From: Falsihalocynthiibacter sp042445055
Lineage (GTDB): Bacteria > Pseudomonadota > Alphaproteobacteria > Rhodobacterales > Rhodobacteraceae
Direction of reading: 5' to 3'
DNA: 64,000 bases
Assembly: GCF_042445055.1 (NCBI RefSeq)
Contig: NZ_CP170339.1
Location: 2,976,001-3,040,000, forward strand
Below, piece after piece: positions 52,673 to 60,585 of this stretch; position 1 is the stretch's first letter; every line of letters begins with the position of its first letter. Below the pieces are notes generated by a model that was not told where the DNA came from, did no database searches, and saw only the letters and a list, made by a program, of their open reading frames with translations. A program made the position numbers and the translations under genes.

Positions 52673-53122
52673 ATGGACACATCCGAGAATTACAGGTTAC
52701 GACTTTGGGCCTTTTTCCTTAGCTTGATATTGTCGCCATTGGTTCTCGTTGCTGTCAGCTTTGCCGTTTTTCATTTCACAGCTTCGCATAGAATCGGCTT
52801 TCTGATTACCACTTCGATATCGCTGATCCTGCTCTCTTCGGCCTATATTCTGATCGGCTGGCCCGCACTTTTCTTTGGCTCCAGGAAGCGCAAGCCAACA
52901 ATGTTGCGCTGGGGAGTTGTGGGGTTGATTGCCAATCTCCCTGCGCCGTTCGTCACGTTCCTGTTTGATTCTCTGTTCTCGGGGCAGCGCACGATGGATG
53001 CTCTCAAGACGAGTTTCGAGATCAGCTATACGCTCGGATTTGCGGCCATGTTTACATGGAGCGCCTTTGCCGCCCTGCTCTATCGGCTATTTACCTTCCG
53101 ACGCAAATCCACTCAGGAATAG
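52673..53122 (+). CDS. Small four-helix membrane protein of unknown function
   Basis: This 149-residue protein has four hydrophobic segments, at about residues 11-33 (WAFFLSLILSPLVLVAVSFAVF), 43-66, 80-100 and 118-140. A short basic loop (GSRKRKPTMLRWG) lies between helices 2 and 3. I recognise no family. It begins right after the plsY stop, so it is co-transcribed with pyrB, the pyrC-like gene and plsY. It is convergent with gshA, with three bases between the stops. Confidence 0.75.
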   Translation: MDTSENYRLRLWAFFLSLILSPLVLVAVSFAVFHFTASHRIGFLITTSISLILLSSAYILIGWPALFFGSRKRKPTMLRWGVVGLIANLPAPFVTFLFDSLFSGQRTMDALKTSFEISYTLGFAAMFTWSAFAALLYRLFTFRRKSTQE

Positions 53123-53125
53123 AGC

Positions 53126-54496
53126 CTAGTAGCTATACTCTTCATAGATACGGCTTAGGTCGCCATTCCACTCGCCGTGATATTTCTCAAGCAATTCGTC
53201 CGCGGGTGTGCGACCTGATTCAACGCTTTCCTTGAGAGCGTTGAGGAAGTGCGTTTCATCAGGAATCAAGCCACCCGCCCCTGGGCGCGCACGTGCGGCA
53301 AGGCCAGCATCGGCAATCGCAACGCATTCGCGCGCCAGATCGTGAAGCTTAATTCCGTTAAATTCGCCCTGAAGCCCGTCAACCGACGCCGCAACTCTTA
53401 GACCCTCGCGAGTCTCAGCATCCCAGCCCTTCGCCAAATCCCATGCCGCATCGAGCGAAGACTGCTCGTAGCACATGCCAACCCAGAACGCGGGCAAAGC
53501 ACAAAGACGACGCCATGGACCACCATCTGCGCCGCGCATTTCCAGAAACTGCTTGATCCGCGCTTCGGGGAAAACAGTGGTCAGGTGATCCGCCCAATCC
53601 GAGAGGCTCGGCTTTTCGCCGGGCAATGCAGGAAGTTCACCCTTAAGAAAGTCGCGAAAACTCTGGCCCAGCGCGTTGATATAATTCCCGTCCCGATAGA
53701 CAAAATACATCGGCACATCGAGCACATATTGCACCCATGCTTCAAATCCGAAGCCATCATCAAAAACGAACGGAAGCGTCCCTGTGCGTGCCGGATCCAA
53801 GTCCCGCCAAACCCGTGAGCGCCAAGATTTGTGGCCATTGGGTTTTCCATCAATAAACGGGGAATTCGCAAACAACGCGGTCGCGACAGGCTGAAGCGCC
53901 AAGGCTACACGCAGCTTTTGCACCATGTCGGCTTCGGATGCGAAATCCAGGTTCACCTGAACCGTGCAGGTCCGATACATCATCGTTTTCCCGAGCGAGC
54001 CAACGCGATCCATATAGTCCGTCATCAGCTTGTAACGCCCCTTGGGCATCACGGGCATATCCTCGTGCTTCCAAATGGGGGCAGCGCCAAGGCCAATGAA
54101 TTTCACGCCTACTTTGTCGGCAACTTCCTGAACCTCGCGCAAGTGCGTGTTCACTTCGTCGCAAGTTTCGTGAATTGTCTCAAGTGGTGCGCCAGAGAGC
54201 TCTAACTGCCCACCCGGTTCAAGCGAAACATTCGCGCCATCCTTAGTCAGACCAATAAGTTTGCCATTTTCCTCAACGGGTGCCCATTGAAATTTGTCAC
54301 GCAGCCCCGAGAGTACAGCCTCAATCGAGCGCTCCCCCGAATAAGGAAGCGGCATTTGCGAATCTATGCAGTAGCCGAATTTCTCGTGCTCGGTACCGAT
54401 GCGCCAATCCGATTTAGGCTTACAACCATCTGACAAGAGCTGTGCAAGTTGATCGTGGCTTTCGATTGGGCCTCCGCCAGATTGAGGAATAGACAT
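53126..54496 (-). CDS. gshA: Glutamate-cysteine ligase (alphaproteobacterial/plant type)
   Basis: This enzyme makes gamma-glutamylcysteine, the first step of glutathione synthesis. The 456-residue protein belongs to the plant/alphaproteobacterial class. WRIGTEHEKFGYCID near residue 31 starts the active site. VSLEPGGQLELSGAP near 110 and MMYRTCTVQVNLDFASEADMVQKL near 193 are class signatures, and MRGADGGPWRRLCALPAFWVG follows in the second half. Glutathione would also serve the glutathionyl-hydroquinone reductase encoded near 9.4 kb. Confidence 0.94.
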   Translation of the reverse strand: MSIPQSGGGPIESHDQLAQLLSDGCKPKSDWRIGTEHEKFGYCIDSQMPLPYSGERSIEAVLSGLRDKFQWAPVEENGKLIGLTKDGANVSLEPGGQLELSGAPLETIHETCDEVNTHLREVQEVADKVGVKFIGLGAAPIWKHEDMPVMPKGRYKLMTDYMDRVGSLGKTMMYRTCTVQVNLDFASEADMVQKLRVALALQPVATALFANSPFIDGKPNGHKSWRSRVWRDLDPARTGTLPFVFDDGFGFEAWVQYVLDVPMYFVYRDGNYINALGQSFRDFLKGELPALPGEKPSLSDWADHLTTVFPEARIKQFLEMRGADGGPWRRLCALPAFWVGMCYEQSSLDAAWDLAKGWDAETREGLRVAASVDGLQGEFNGIKLHDLARECVAIADAGLAARARPGAGGLIPDETHFLNALKESVESGRTPADELLEKYHGEWNGDLSRIYEEYSY

Positions 54497-54554
54497 GGGA
54501 TTGGCTCCAATTGTTTTTGCGGGACCTCATTGGTCGTGGGAAACGGACGGGATG

Positions 54555-55103
54555 TCAATGCAACATCCGACGAGAGAAATAGGCATCGTCCTGCCAGACG
54601 AGAAAGCGGTTATTCGTGTGGCTACTGGTGGCGGCAATCACCCGTTCGTAATCTGCACCGGGGAATGCCACGAGCGCATCAAAGAGATCATCTCCGCCTA
54701 CTGCACCAGAAGGGATTCTGACGGGTTGGGCCGCGCGTTGGTAAAACACCCAGAACATATCTTCTTCGGCGGGGCCAAGATCATTGGTTTCAATCTCGAT
54801 CTTTACGACCTGATCGACCGCTATTTTTGCGCCGATACCACTTGAGAAAAACGTAAGCTCATGCTCGACAACTTCGACCACCCCATCAGACATCGGAGCC
54901 TTGGCCCTAAGCCCTCTGAACCGCGCGCGGCGCGCTCCGAGGAATGCGATCGCAGCGCCCGCGACGATTACTGGAATAGATGCAAGTGAGATAAACCCAC
55001 CCTGAAAAGCGCCATATGATCCAATCAGGAAGAATGCGACGCCCCAAAGTGCTTCTTGATAGCGACGTATGCTTTCGACGACTTCTGCGCGAACAAAGCT
55101 CAT
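54555..55103 (-). CDS. Membrane protein of unknown function
   Basis: This 182-residue protein has two adjacent membrane helices near the N-terminus (LWGVAFFLIGSYGAF and LASIPVIVAGAAIAFLGA, about residues 18-60). A basic segment (RRARFRGLRAK) and a cytoplasmic domain of about 115 residues follow, with beta-rich text (GVVEVVEHELTFFSSGIGAKIAVDQVVKIEIETND). The domain may be PH-like, but this is a guess. The ATG at 55103 lies one base after the rsmE stop, so the two are co-transcribed. Confidence 0.78.
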   Translation of the reverse strand: MSFVRAEVVESIRRYQEALWGVAFFLIGSYGAFQGGFISLASIPVIVAGAAIAFLGARRARFRGLRAKAPMSDGVVEVVEHELTFFSSGIGAKIAVDQVVKIEIETNDLGPAEEDMFWVFYQRAAQPVRIPSGAVGGDDLFDALVAFPGADYERVIAATSSHTNNRFLVWQDDAYFSRRMLH

Positions 55104-55104
55104 T

Positions 55105-55824
55105 CTACCAATCCCCGAACCGAACCTGCCACAGCGCAATCGCGGCCACCGCCGCCGTATCAGCCCGCAGAATCCGCGGTCCCAAGCTCACGGGATAGGC
55201 GTTCTCCATCGCGTGCAGCCGTTTGCGCTCTGTCGCTGAAAAACCGCCCTCGGGACCAATCAAGATGGCCCATTTGCCGCCGTTTTCCTGCGCCAAAGCT
55301 GCCCCTGCTCCCGCCAGTTCTTCGTCGCAGAACATAATGTTGCGATCTGCGGGCCAATCAGCGAGCAGTCGATCCAGCTTTTGTAAATCTGCGACTTCGG
55401 GCACATAGGTTCCGCCGCATTGCTCTGCGGCTTCTATTGCATGGGCCTGAAGGCGATCACGCCGTATGCGCTCGGAGTTGGTGTATTCCGTCTGTATCGG
55501 GCAAATGCGCGCGGCGCCCATCTCGGCGGCCTTCTCAACGATAAAGTCAGTGCGCGCTTTCTTGATCGGTGCAAAGCATAACCACAGGTCGGGCGGCATC
55601 TGTAGCGAAGCAGTTTGCGCTTCGCATTCAAGTACGCCGCCACGCTTTCCCGCTTCGACAACACGCGCCAGATATTCTCCATCGCGGCCATTGAACAGCG
55701 CCACATGCGCTCCGACAGTGAGTCGCATAACGCCAAACAGGTAATGCGCCTGATCGCGTTCTAGAGGAATGGTTTGCCCAACCCCCAATGCGTGTTCTAC
55801 ATACAGTCTAATCTTTGCACTCAT
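55105..55824 (-). CDS. rsmE: 16S rRNA m3U1498 methyltransferase RsmE
   Basis: RsmE is a SPOUT-class methyltransferase that modifies U1498 of 16S rRNA. The 239-residue protein has an N-terminal PUA-like domain (QAHYLFGVMRLTVGAHVALFNGRDGEYLARV) and the C-terminal knot with IGPEGGFSATERKRLH and SLGPRILRADTAAVAAIALWQ, the SAM-binding segments of the family. Its start codon lies only 11 bases from that of divergent ubiA. Confidence 0.94.
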   Translation of the reverse strand: MSAKIRLYVEHALGVGQTIPLERDQAHYLFGVMRLTVGAHVALFNGRDGEYLARVVEAGKRGGVLECEAQTASLQMPPDLWLCFAPIKKARTDFIVEKAAEMGAARICPIQTEYTNSERIRRDRLQAHAIEAAEQCGGTYVPEVADLQKLDRLLADWPADRNIMFCDEELAGAGAALAQENGGKWAILIGPEGGFSATERKRLHAMENAYPVSLGPRILRADTAAVAAIALWQVRFGDW

Positions 55825-55835
55825 GGACTCAACTT

Positions 55836-56819
55836 ATGCCCGACCTAAACGAACTTCCAGAGGTGAACGAAGCAAATTCTGACGCCCCTGTTAAAGACGC
55901 AAAATCAGGCAATTGGGTTGATCGCTTTGCGCCTGCCCCGACGCGCCCATATCTGCGCCTGTCTCGTGCGGATCGCCCTGTGGGGACGTGGCTCCTTTAC
56001 CTGCCCTGCCTTTGGGGGCTTGGCCTTGCGATGCTTGGAACTGGATCAGCATCATTTATGGACCTTTGGATTGCTGTCGGTTGTGGCATTGGCGCGTTCC
56101 TGATGCGTGGCGCGGGCTGTACGTGGAATGACATTACCGACCGCAATTTTGACGGTCGGGTAGAGCGTACCAAATCCCGCCCTATTCCGTCAGGCCAGGT
56201 CAGCGTCCGTGGCGCAGCAATCTGGATGGCGGTGCAGATGGGCGTGGCAGGGCTTATCCTGCTGACCTTCCCGCTTCCTGCAATCATCCTTGGCCTTATC
56301 TCGCTTGGTCCAGTGGCGATTTATCCGTTTGCCAAACGCTTTACGTGGTGGCCGCAAGTTTTCCTTGGCATTGCGTTCAACTGGGGCGCATTAGTTGCCT
56401 ATACTGCACATCGTGACGCGATCGATTGGGCGGTTATCTTGCTCTATCTGGCTGGGATCATGTGGACACTGTTCTACGACACCGTCTATGCCCACCAAGA
56501 CAAAGAAGACGACGCCCTGATTGGGATCAAATCGACGGCGCGCTTATTCGGCGACAAAACGATTGTCGCGCTTCGCTATTTTCTGATGGGCGTTGTTGTC
56601 CTGATGGGGGCGGCGGTTGTCCTAGCGATGACGCCAAACGCGCACGCGCTCGCGATTGTTGTGGCATTGGGTGGGCCATGGGCGATGGGCTGGCACCTTG
56701 CGTGGCAGATGCGCCATTTTGATGGCGATGACACCGATGTATGTCTTAGATTGTTTCGATCAAATCGGGACGCAGGGCTCATCCCTGTGCTGTTTTTCGC
56801 CGCATCGCTTCTCCTGTGA
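55836..56819 (+). CDS. ubiA: 4-hydroxybenzoate polyprenyltransferase
   Basis: UbiA prenylates 4-hydroxybenzoate at the inner membrane in ubiquinone synthesis. The 327-residue protein has eight to nine helices and both Asp-rich motifs: NDITDRNFDGRVERTKSRP near residue 110 and DTVYAHQDKEDDALIGIKSTA near 225. A polar N-terminal extension of about 45 residues precedes the first helix. The ATG at 55836 is used; a TTG at 55815 would run into rsmE. The 5' end leaves almost no room for a promoter outside rsmE. Confidence 0.93.
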   Translation: MPDLNELPEVNEANSDAPVKDAKSGNWVDRFAPAPTRPYLRLSRADRPVGTWLLYLPCLWGLGLAMLGTGSASFMDLWIAVGCGIGAFLMRGAGCTWNDITDRNFDGRVERTKSRPIPSGQVSVRGAAIWMAVQMGVAGLILLTFPLPAIILGLISLGPVAIYPFAKRFTWWPQVFLGIAFNWGALVAYTAHRDAIDWAVILLYLAGIMWTLFYDTVYAHQDKEDDALIGIKSTARLFGDKTIVALRYFLMGVVVLMGAAVVLAMTPNAHALAIVVALGGPWAMGWHLAWQMRHFDGDDTDVCLRLFRSNRDAGLIPVLFFAASLLL

Positions 56820-56878
56820 TTGAACACCACTCACAGAGCGCATAAACATTGGCCGAACGAAACGATATCGGGGCTTAT

Positions 56879-58840
56879 ATGCGCTCTCATTCCACACTGG
56901 TCGCCTTCCTTTCGGTAGTTGCTGCGGCCTTGCTGTCCGTTGGGGCGGCCTATTTCGCAGTTGGTGTAATAGAACAGCGATCCGTTAGTGCGGTTGAAAA
57001 CACCCTGAACGAGCAGCAAATGTCGTGGGCGCACGTGGAGGGTGACGGCCTTGTGATTACAGTCACAGGGACCGCCCCAACCGAAGCCGCGCGTTTTCGT
57101 GCACTTTCGGCAGCAGGCACAGTGGTCGATGCCGCGCGAATTACAGACTTCATCACAGTCGCCGAAGCCGAAGGAATTACGGCCCCACGTTTCTCGATTG
57201 AAATCCTTCAGAACTCCGACGGCATATCGCTGATTGGCCTTATTCCCGGCGAGTATGACCACAGCGGTTTCCTCGAAGACTTGCGTTCTGCTGCGAAGGG
57301 ACGACCAATCGTTGATCTACTTCAGAAGGCACAGTACCCCGCTCCCGATGGTTGGGGCGAAGCGATGCTGTTCGGGACCTATGCCCTGCGCCAACTTGAC
57401 CGCTCCAAAATCTCGCTGTCGTCTGACACGATTCTGGTGAACGCGGTAAGCGGATCACAAGAAGAGCGCGCGCGACTTGAGAGCCGCCTGCGCCGTGCCG
57501 CGCCAAAAAACGCACGGTTTATCCTTGAAATCTCGGCGCCGCGCCCTGTTCTCACACCCTTCACGCTTCGGTTTGTTTCAGAAAACGGAGAGGCGCGTTT
57601 TGATGCCTGCGCAGCGGATACCGTCACAACGCAGGCGCGCATTCTGGCCGCCGCACAAGCAGCGGGACTAACCGGACGGGCGAACTGTACGCTTGGCCTT
57701 GGCGTTCCCTCCACACGTTGGGGCGAAGCCGTTGAGAGAGGCATCCGCGCGGTTTCGCGATTGGGTGGCGGCACGCTCAATTTCGTTGACGCAGATGTAA
57801 CCCTGATCGCGCCAGAAGGCACAGACGCGACACTCTTCAACACAACAGTCGCAGAACTAGAAGCGGACCTTCCGCAACTCTTCTCTCTCTCGGCAACCCT
57901 GCCCGAAACTGAGGAAGAAGAAGAGAAAGAAGAAGGCGCCGCAGAGTTTGTCGCCACGCTAAGCCCAGAAGGTCAAGTGCAACTGCGCGGCTGGGTGCCG
58001 AACGATCGTGTTCGCAAAGCGGCCCAAAGCTATGCCCGCGCACGCTTCGGACGCGACGCAGTATATGCACCACTTAGCCTTGATCCCGATCTGCCCGCTG
58101 GGTGGCCAATGCGCGTATTCTCGGGGATTGCCGCGCTCGCCGAATTGAACAACGGATCGGTTTTGGTCGACGCAGAGCACCTTTCGATTAAGGGAGTGAC
58201 AGGCAACCAAGACACCAACGCCCAGCTTGCCGCGATGTTAGCGACGCAGCTTCCCGAAAATACCGACGTTGAATTCGACGTGGAATATGTCGAAGCGCTC
58301 GATCCTATCGCCGCCCTTCCCACCCCTGAGGAATGCGTTGCATCGATTAACGCGGTTATTCAGGCGAACAAAATTACGTTTGCTCCCGGTGCGGACAGAA
58401 TCGACGCCGCGGCTAATTCATCCATCGACCAAATCGCCTCTCTCATGAAGGAGTGCGAAGCCGTACCGATGGAAATCGCAGGACACACCGACAGCCAAGG
58501 CCGCGAGTCAATGAACTTTGACCTTTCTCAAGCCCGCGCCGAAGCGGTTGTGAACGCTCTCATGGCGCGTCGTGTCCTGACGGGCAACCTTACCGCGCAA
58601 GGTTATGGCGAAACACGCCCGATCGCGGACAACGACACAGAAGAAGGCCGCGAAGACAATCGCCGCATCGAATTTACCCTCCTCCCGCCAGAAGGGTCAC
58701 AGCCGGCAGATGAAAGTGAAGAGGCATCTAGCGAAACAGAAGAAGAAGGCGTAGAAGAAACCAGCGAGGCAGACGCCGACGCAGAACAAGAAGAAACGCC
58801 CGAGACAGCAGAGCAAGAGGCCACGGATGAACAGAATTGA
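56879..58840 (+). CDS. OmpA-family protein with BON-like repeats
   Basis: This 653-residue envelope protein has an N-terminal hydrophobic anchor (VAFLSVVAAALLSVGAAYFAVGV). Three to four BON-like repeats follow (for example GDGLVITVTGTAPTEAARFRAL and NGSVLVDAEHLSIKGVTGNQDTNAQL), then an acidic spacer (TEEEEEKEE). A C-terminal OmpA peptidoglycan-binding domain spans about 500-615 (IAGHTDSQGRESMNFDLSQARAEAVVNAL; QGYGETRPIADNDTEEGREDNRRIEF). It ends in a very acidic tail. The layout recalls mycobacterial ArfA/OmpATb. The ATG at 56879 has GGGG upstream; a TTG 30 bases earlier is possible. It overlaps the next gene by 14 bases. Confidence 0.85.
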   Translation: MRSHSTLVAFLSVVAAALLSVGAAYFAVGVIEQRSVSAVENTLNEQQMSWAHVEGDGLVITVTGTAPTEAARFRALSAAGTVVDAARITDFITVAEAEGITAPRFSIEILQNSDGISLIGLIPGEYDHSGFLEDLRSAAKGRPIVDLLQKAQYPAPDGWGEAMLFGTYALRQLDRSKISLSSDTILVNAVSGSQEERARLESRLRRAAPKNARFILEISAPRPVLTPFTLRFVSENGEARFDACAADTVTTQARILAAAQAAGLTGRANCTLGLGVPSTRWGEAVERGIRAVSRLGGGTLNFVDADVTLIAPEGTDATLFNTTVAELEADLPQLFSLSATLPETEEEEEKEEGAAEFVATLSPEGQVQLRGWVPNDRVRKAAQSYARARFGRDAVYAPLSLDPDLPAGWPMRVFSGIAALAELNNGSVLVDAEHLSIKGVTGNQDTNAQLAAMLATQLPENTDVEFDVEYVEALDPIAALPTPEECVASINAVIQANKITFAPGADRIDAAANSSIDQIASLMKECEAVPMEIAGHTDSQGRESMNFDLSQARAEAVVNALMARRVLTGNLTAQGYGETRPIADNDTEEGREDNRRIEFTLLPPEGSQPADESEEASSETEEEGVEETSEADADAEQEETPETAEQEATDEQN

Positions 58841-59156
58841 GTTTATTGCCGCAACAGCGATTATCCTATTCGTGAGCTTTATGCTGGGCTGGTTTGCCAA
58901 CTGGCTGGTGCATCGGTTTAGCCGCGTTTCGAAGGCCGATATCGGCGAACTGGAAAAAATGGCACAAGCGCTTCACGAGGCAGAAGAACTCAGAGATCAG
59001 GCGATCACCTATCTTGAACAGCGCGAAACAGAGCTGGCCAATCACATTTCGCAAACCGAAGCGGAACTAAAGGCGGCAATGGATGGCCTTAGAAACGCAC
59101 GCCAAGAGTCCGAGGACCTTCGCGCATACATCGAAAAAGCGAACAGTAACGCCTAG
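58827..59156 (+). CDS. Membrane-anchored coiled-coil protein
   Basis: This 109-residue protein has one N-terminal membrane helix (EFIAATAIILFVSFMLGWFANWLV). A long coiled coil fills the rest (ELEKMAQALHEAEELRDQAITYLEQRETELANHISQTEAELKAAMDGL). No family name comes to mind. It overlaps the OmpA-BON gene by 14 bases, so the two are translated together and may act in the same envelope structure. Its TAG shares CTAG with the stop of moaE on the other strand. Confidence 0.82.
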   Translation: MNRIEFIAATAIILFVSFMLGWFANWLVHRFSRVSKADIGELEKMAQALHEAEELRDQAITYLEQRETELANHISQTEAELKAAMDGLRNARQESEDLRAYIEKANSNA

Positions 59157-59599
59157 GTCCAGCGGCCAAGGGCGTTTTCGTCATCCGATTTTGACTCGAC
59201 CCATTCAGCCCCCGATTTGGTGAACTCTTTCTTCCAAAACGGAGCGCGGGATTTTAGATAATCCATCAGGTATTCAGCAGCTTCGAACGCCGCAACACGG
59301 TGCTTGGAGGCGGTCGCGACCATCATGATCGTTTCGCCAGCCGTTAGGGCACCAAAGCGGTGGATGACCAGCACATCAGATATTTCCCAGCGATCAATGG
59401 CCGATTGCGCAATATCGACAAGCGCACGCTCTGTCATTCCGGGATAGTGCTCAATTTCCATGCGCTCTAGATCGCCATCAGGCGTGTCGCGAACGATGCC
59501 AGTAAAGGAAACAACTGCGCCTGCCCGCTTAGCTTGCGCGGTAAATCGATTGAGTTCCGCTCCCGCGTCAAAGGCGCTTTCCTGAACCCGAATGTCCAA
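59153..59599 (-). CDS. moaE: Molybdopterin synthase catalytic subunit MoaE
   Basis: MoaE adds two dithiolene sulfurs to precursor Z (cPMP), taking them from MoaD. The 148-residue protein has FTGIVRD near residue 34, LEIEHYPGMTE near 50, VIHRFGALTAGETIMMVATASKHR near 80-100 and the catalytic Lys region LKSRAPFWKKE near 120. The start is TTG at 59599 with GGGGG six bases upstream. It follows moaD by two bases. Confidence 0.94.
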   Translation of the reverse strand: MDIRVQESAFDAGAELNRFTAQAKRAGAVVSFTGIVRDTPDGDLERMEIEHYPGMTERALVDIAQSAIDRWEISDVLVIHRFGALTAGETIMMVATASKHRVAAFEAAEYLMDYLKSRAPFWKKEFTKSGAEWVESKSDDENALGRWT

Positions 59600-59601
59600 G
59601 G

Positions 59602-59850
59602 TCAGCCCCCCGTCATCGGCGGGAAAAACGCAACCTCGCGGGCATCGGCAAGCGGAGCATCAAATTCGGTCAGCTCCTGATCAACAGCAACCCTAAGTGC
59701 CCCAAGGTCGGCAAACGCTAGGGCATATCGCTCTTCGCGCGCACGCAACTCATTCACGAGGTCCATCACGGTTGCCGCAGAAGTATCGACCTTCTCTTTG
59801 GGAATGCCGATCCGCTCGCGCACCCATGCGAAATACATGACATCAAGCAT
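59602..59850 (-). CDS. moaD: Molybdopterin synthase sulfur carrier MoaD
   Basis: MoaD is the ubiquitin-like carrier whose C-terminal Gly-Gly is made into a thiocarboxylate. The 82-residue protein begins MLDVMYFAWVRERIG and ends FFPPMTGG, the required tail. ATG at 59850 overlaps the end of pgsA by eight bases; an ATG at 59859 is an alternative. It sits between pgsA and moaE. Confidence 0.94.
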   Translation of the reverse strand: MLDVMYFAWVRERIGIPKEKVDTSAATVMDLVNELRAREERYALAFADLGALRVAVDQELTEFDAPLADAREVAFFPPMTGG

Positions 59851-60514
59851 CTGGCTCATCCACAAGATAAGGACGCGACTTATTAAAGTAATCCCACCCT
59901 GTAATCAGCGTGAGCGCCGCTGCGATCCACAACACCCAAAGCCCTGCGTAATGCGTCGCCAAGGCGCCAGTGCGCAGGAACCAAAGCCCCATTTCATCTT
60001 CGGTATTACCCGACAGCACACTCGAAACAATGCCGTCATCCATTCCCACGGTATTTGCCCAGAAATGATGTTCAAACACGCCCTGCGCAAACAGAAGTGA
60101 AATCGCCACCATCTGTGCCGTAGTTTTCCATTTGGCCAGTTTCGTTACCTGAAGCTTCCCCGCATCCGCGCCGAGGAACTCCCGCAGACCGCTCACGAAC
60201 ACTTCGCGGAACATGATCAGCGCAGCAGGGAACACAACATAGGGATACATATCCCACGCCCCGACCAAGATCATAAGCGCGATCACCACCATCGCCTTGT
60301 CGGCAATCGGGTCCAGCATCGCGCCGAACTTACTTTCTTGCTTCCATTTTCGAGCAAGGTATCCGTCGATATAATCAGTGAGTGCCGCACCGACGAAAAG
60401 CACGATAGCCACCCAATCCGCCAAGCCGCGCGGCAGAAAAACAAACGCAAACGCAAGAAACGGCGCCGCGAGCAAACGACCAATGGTCAGAATATTCGGT
60501 AAGTTCCAAGTCAT
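59843..60514 (-). CDS. pgsA: CDP-diacylglycerol-glycerol-3-phosphate 3-phosphatidyltransferase
   Basis: PgsA makes phosphatidylglycerol phosphate at the inner membrane. The 223-residue protein has the CDP-alcohol phosphotransferase motif spanning DYIDGYLARKWKQESKFGAMLDPIADK (the D-x2-D-G-x2-A-R-x8-G-x3-D-x3-D pattern, near residue 57). About five to six helices are visible. It overlaps moaD downstream by eight bases, an operon I recall from other Rhodobacterales. uvrC lies 71 bases upstream. Confidence 0.94.
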   Translation of the reverse strand: MTWNLPNILTIGRLLAAPFLAFAFVFLPRGLADWVAIVLFVGAALTDYIDGYLARKWKQESKFGAMLDPIADKAMVVIALMILVGAWDMYPYVVFPAALIMFREVFVSGLREFLGADAGKLQVTKLAKWKTTAQMVAISLLFAQGVFEHHFWANTVGMDDGIVSSVLSGNTEDEMGLWFLRTGALATHYAGLWVLWIAAALTLITGWDYFNKSRPYLVDEPDA

Positions 60515-60585
60515 ACGCTCTTGTTAGCCTCTTTGGTTCCTCTAAGGGAGTGGGTTTATGAATTTATTCACGATTTTTTATCGTC

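Noticed and set aside
54495..54845. Plus-strand frame of 116 residues near the gshA start
   Set aside because: It lies opposite the membrane protein gene at 54555-55103, which has a coherent membrane topology and a start coupled to rsmE.
60541..60585. AT-rich pairing segments after the uvrC stop as a terminator
   Set aside because: The ACGAT/ATCGT stem is only 5 bp with an A-rich loop and no clear T tract follows, so it is too weak to call.
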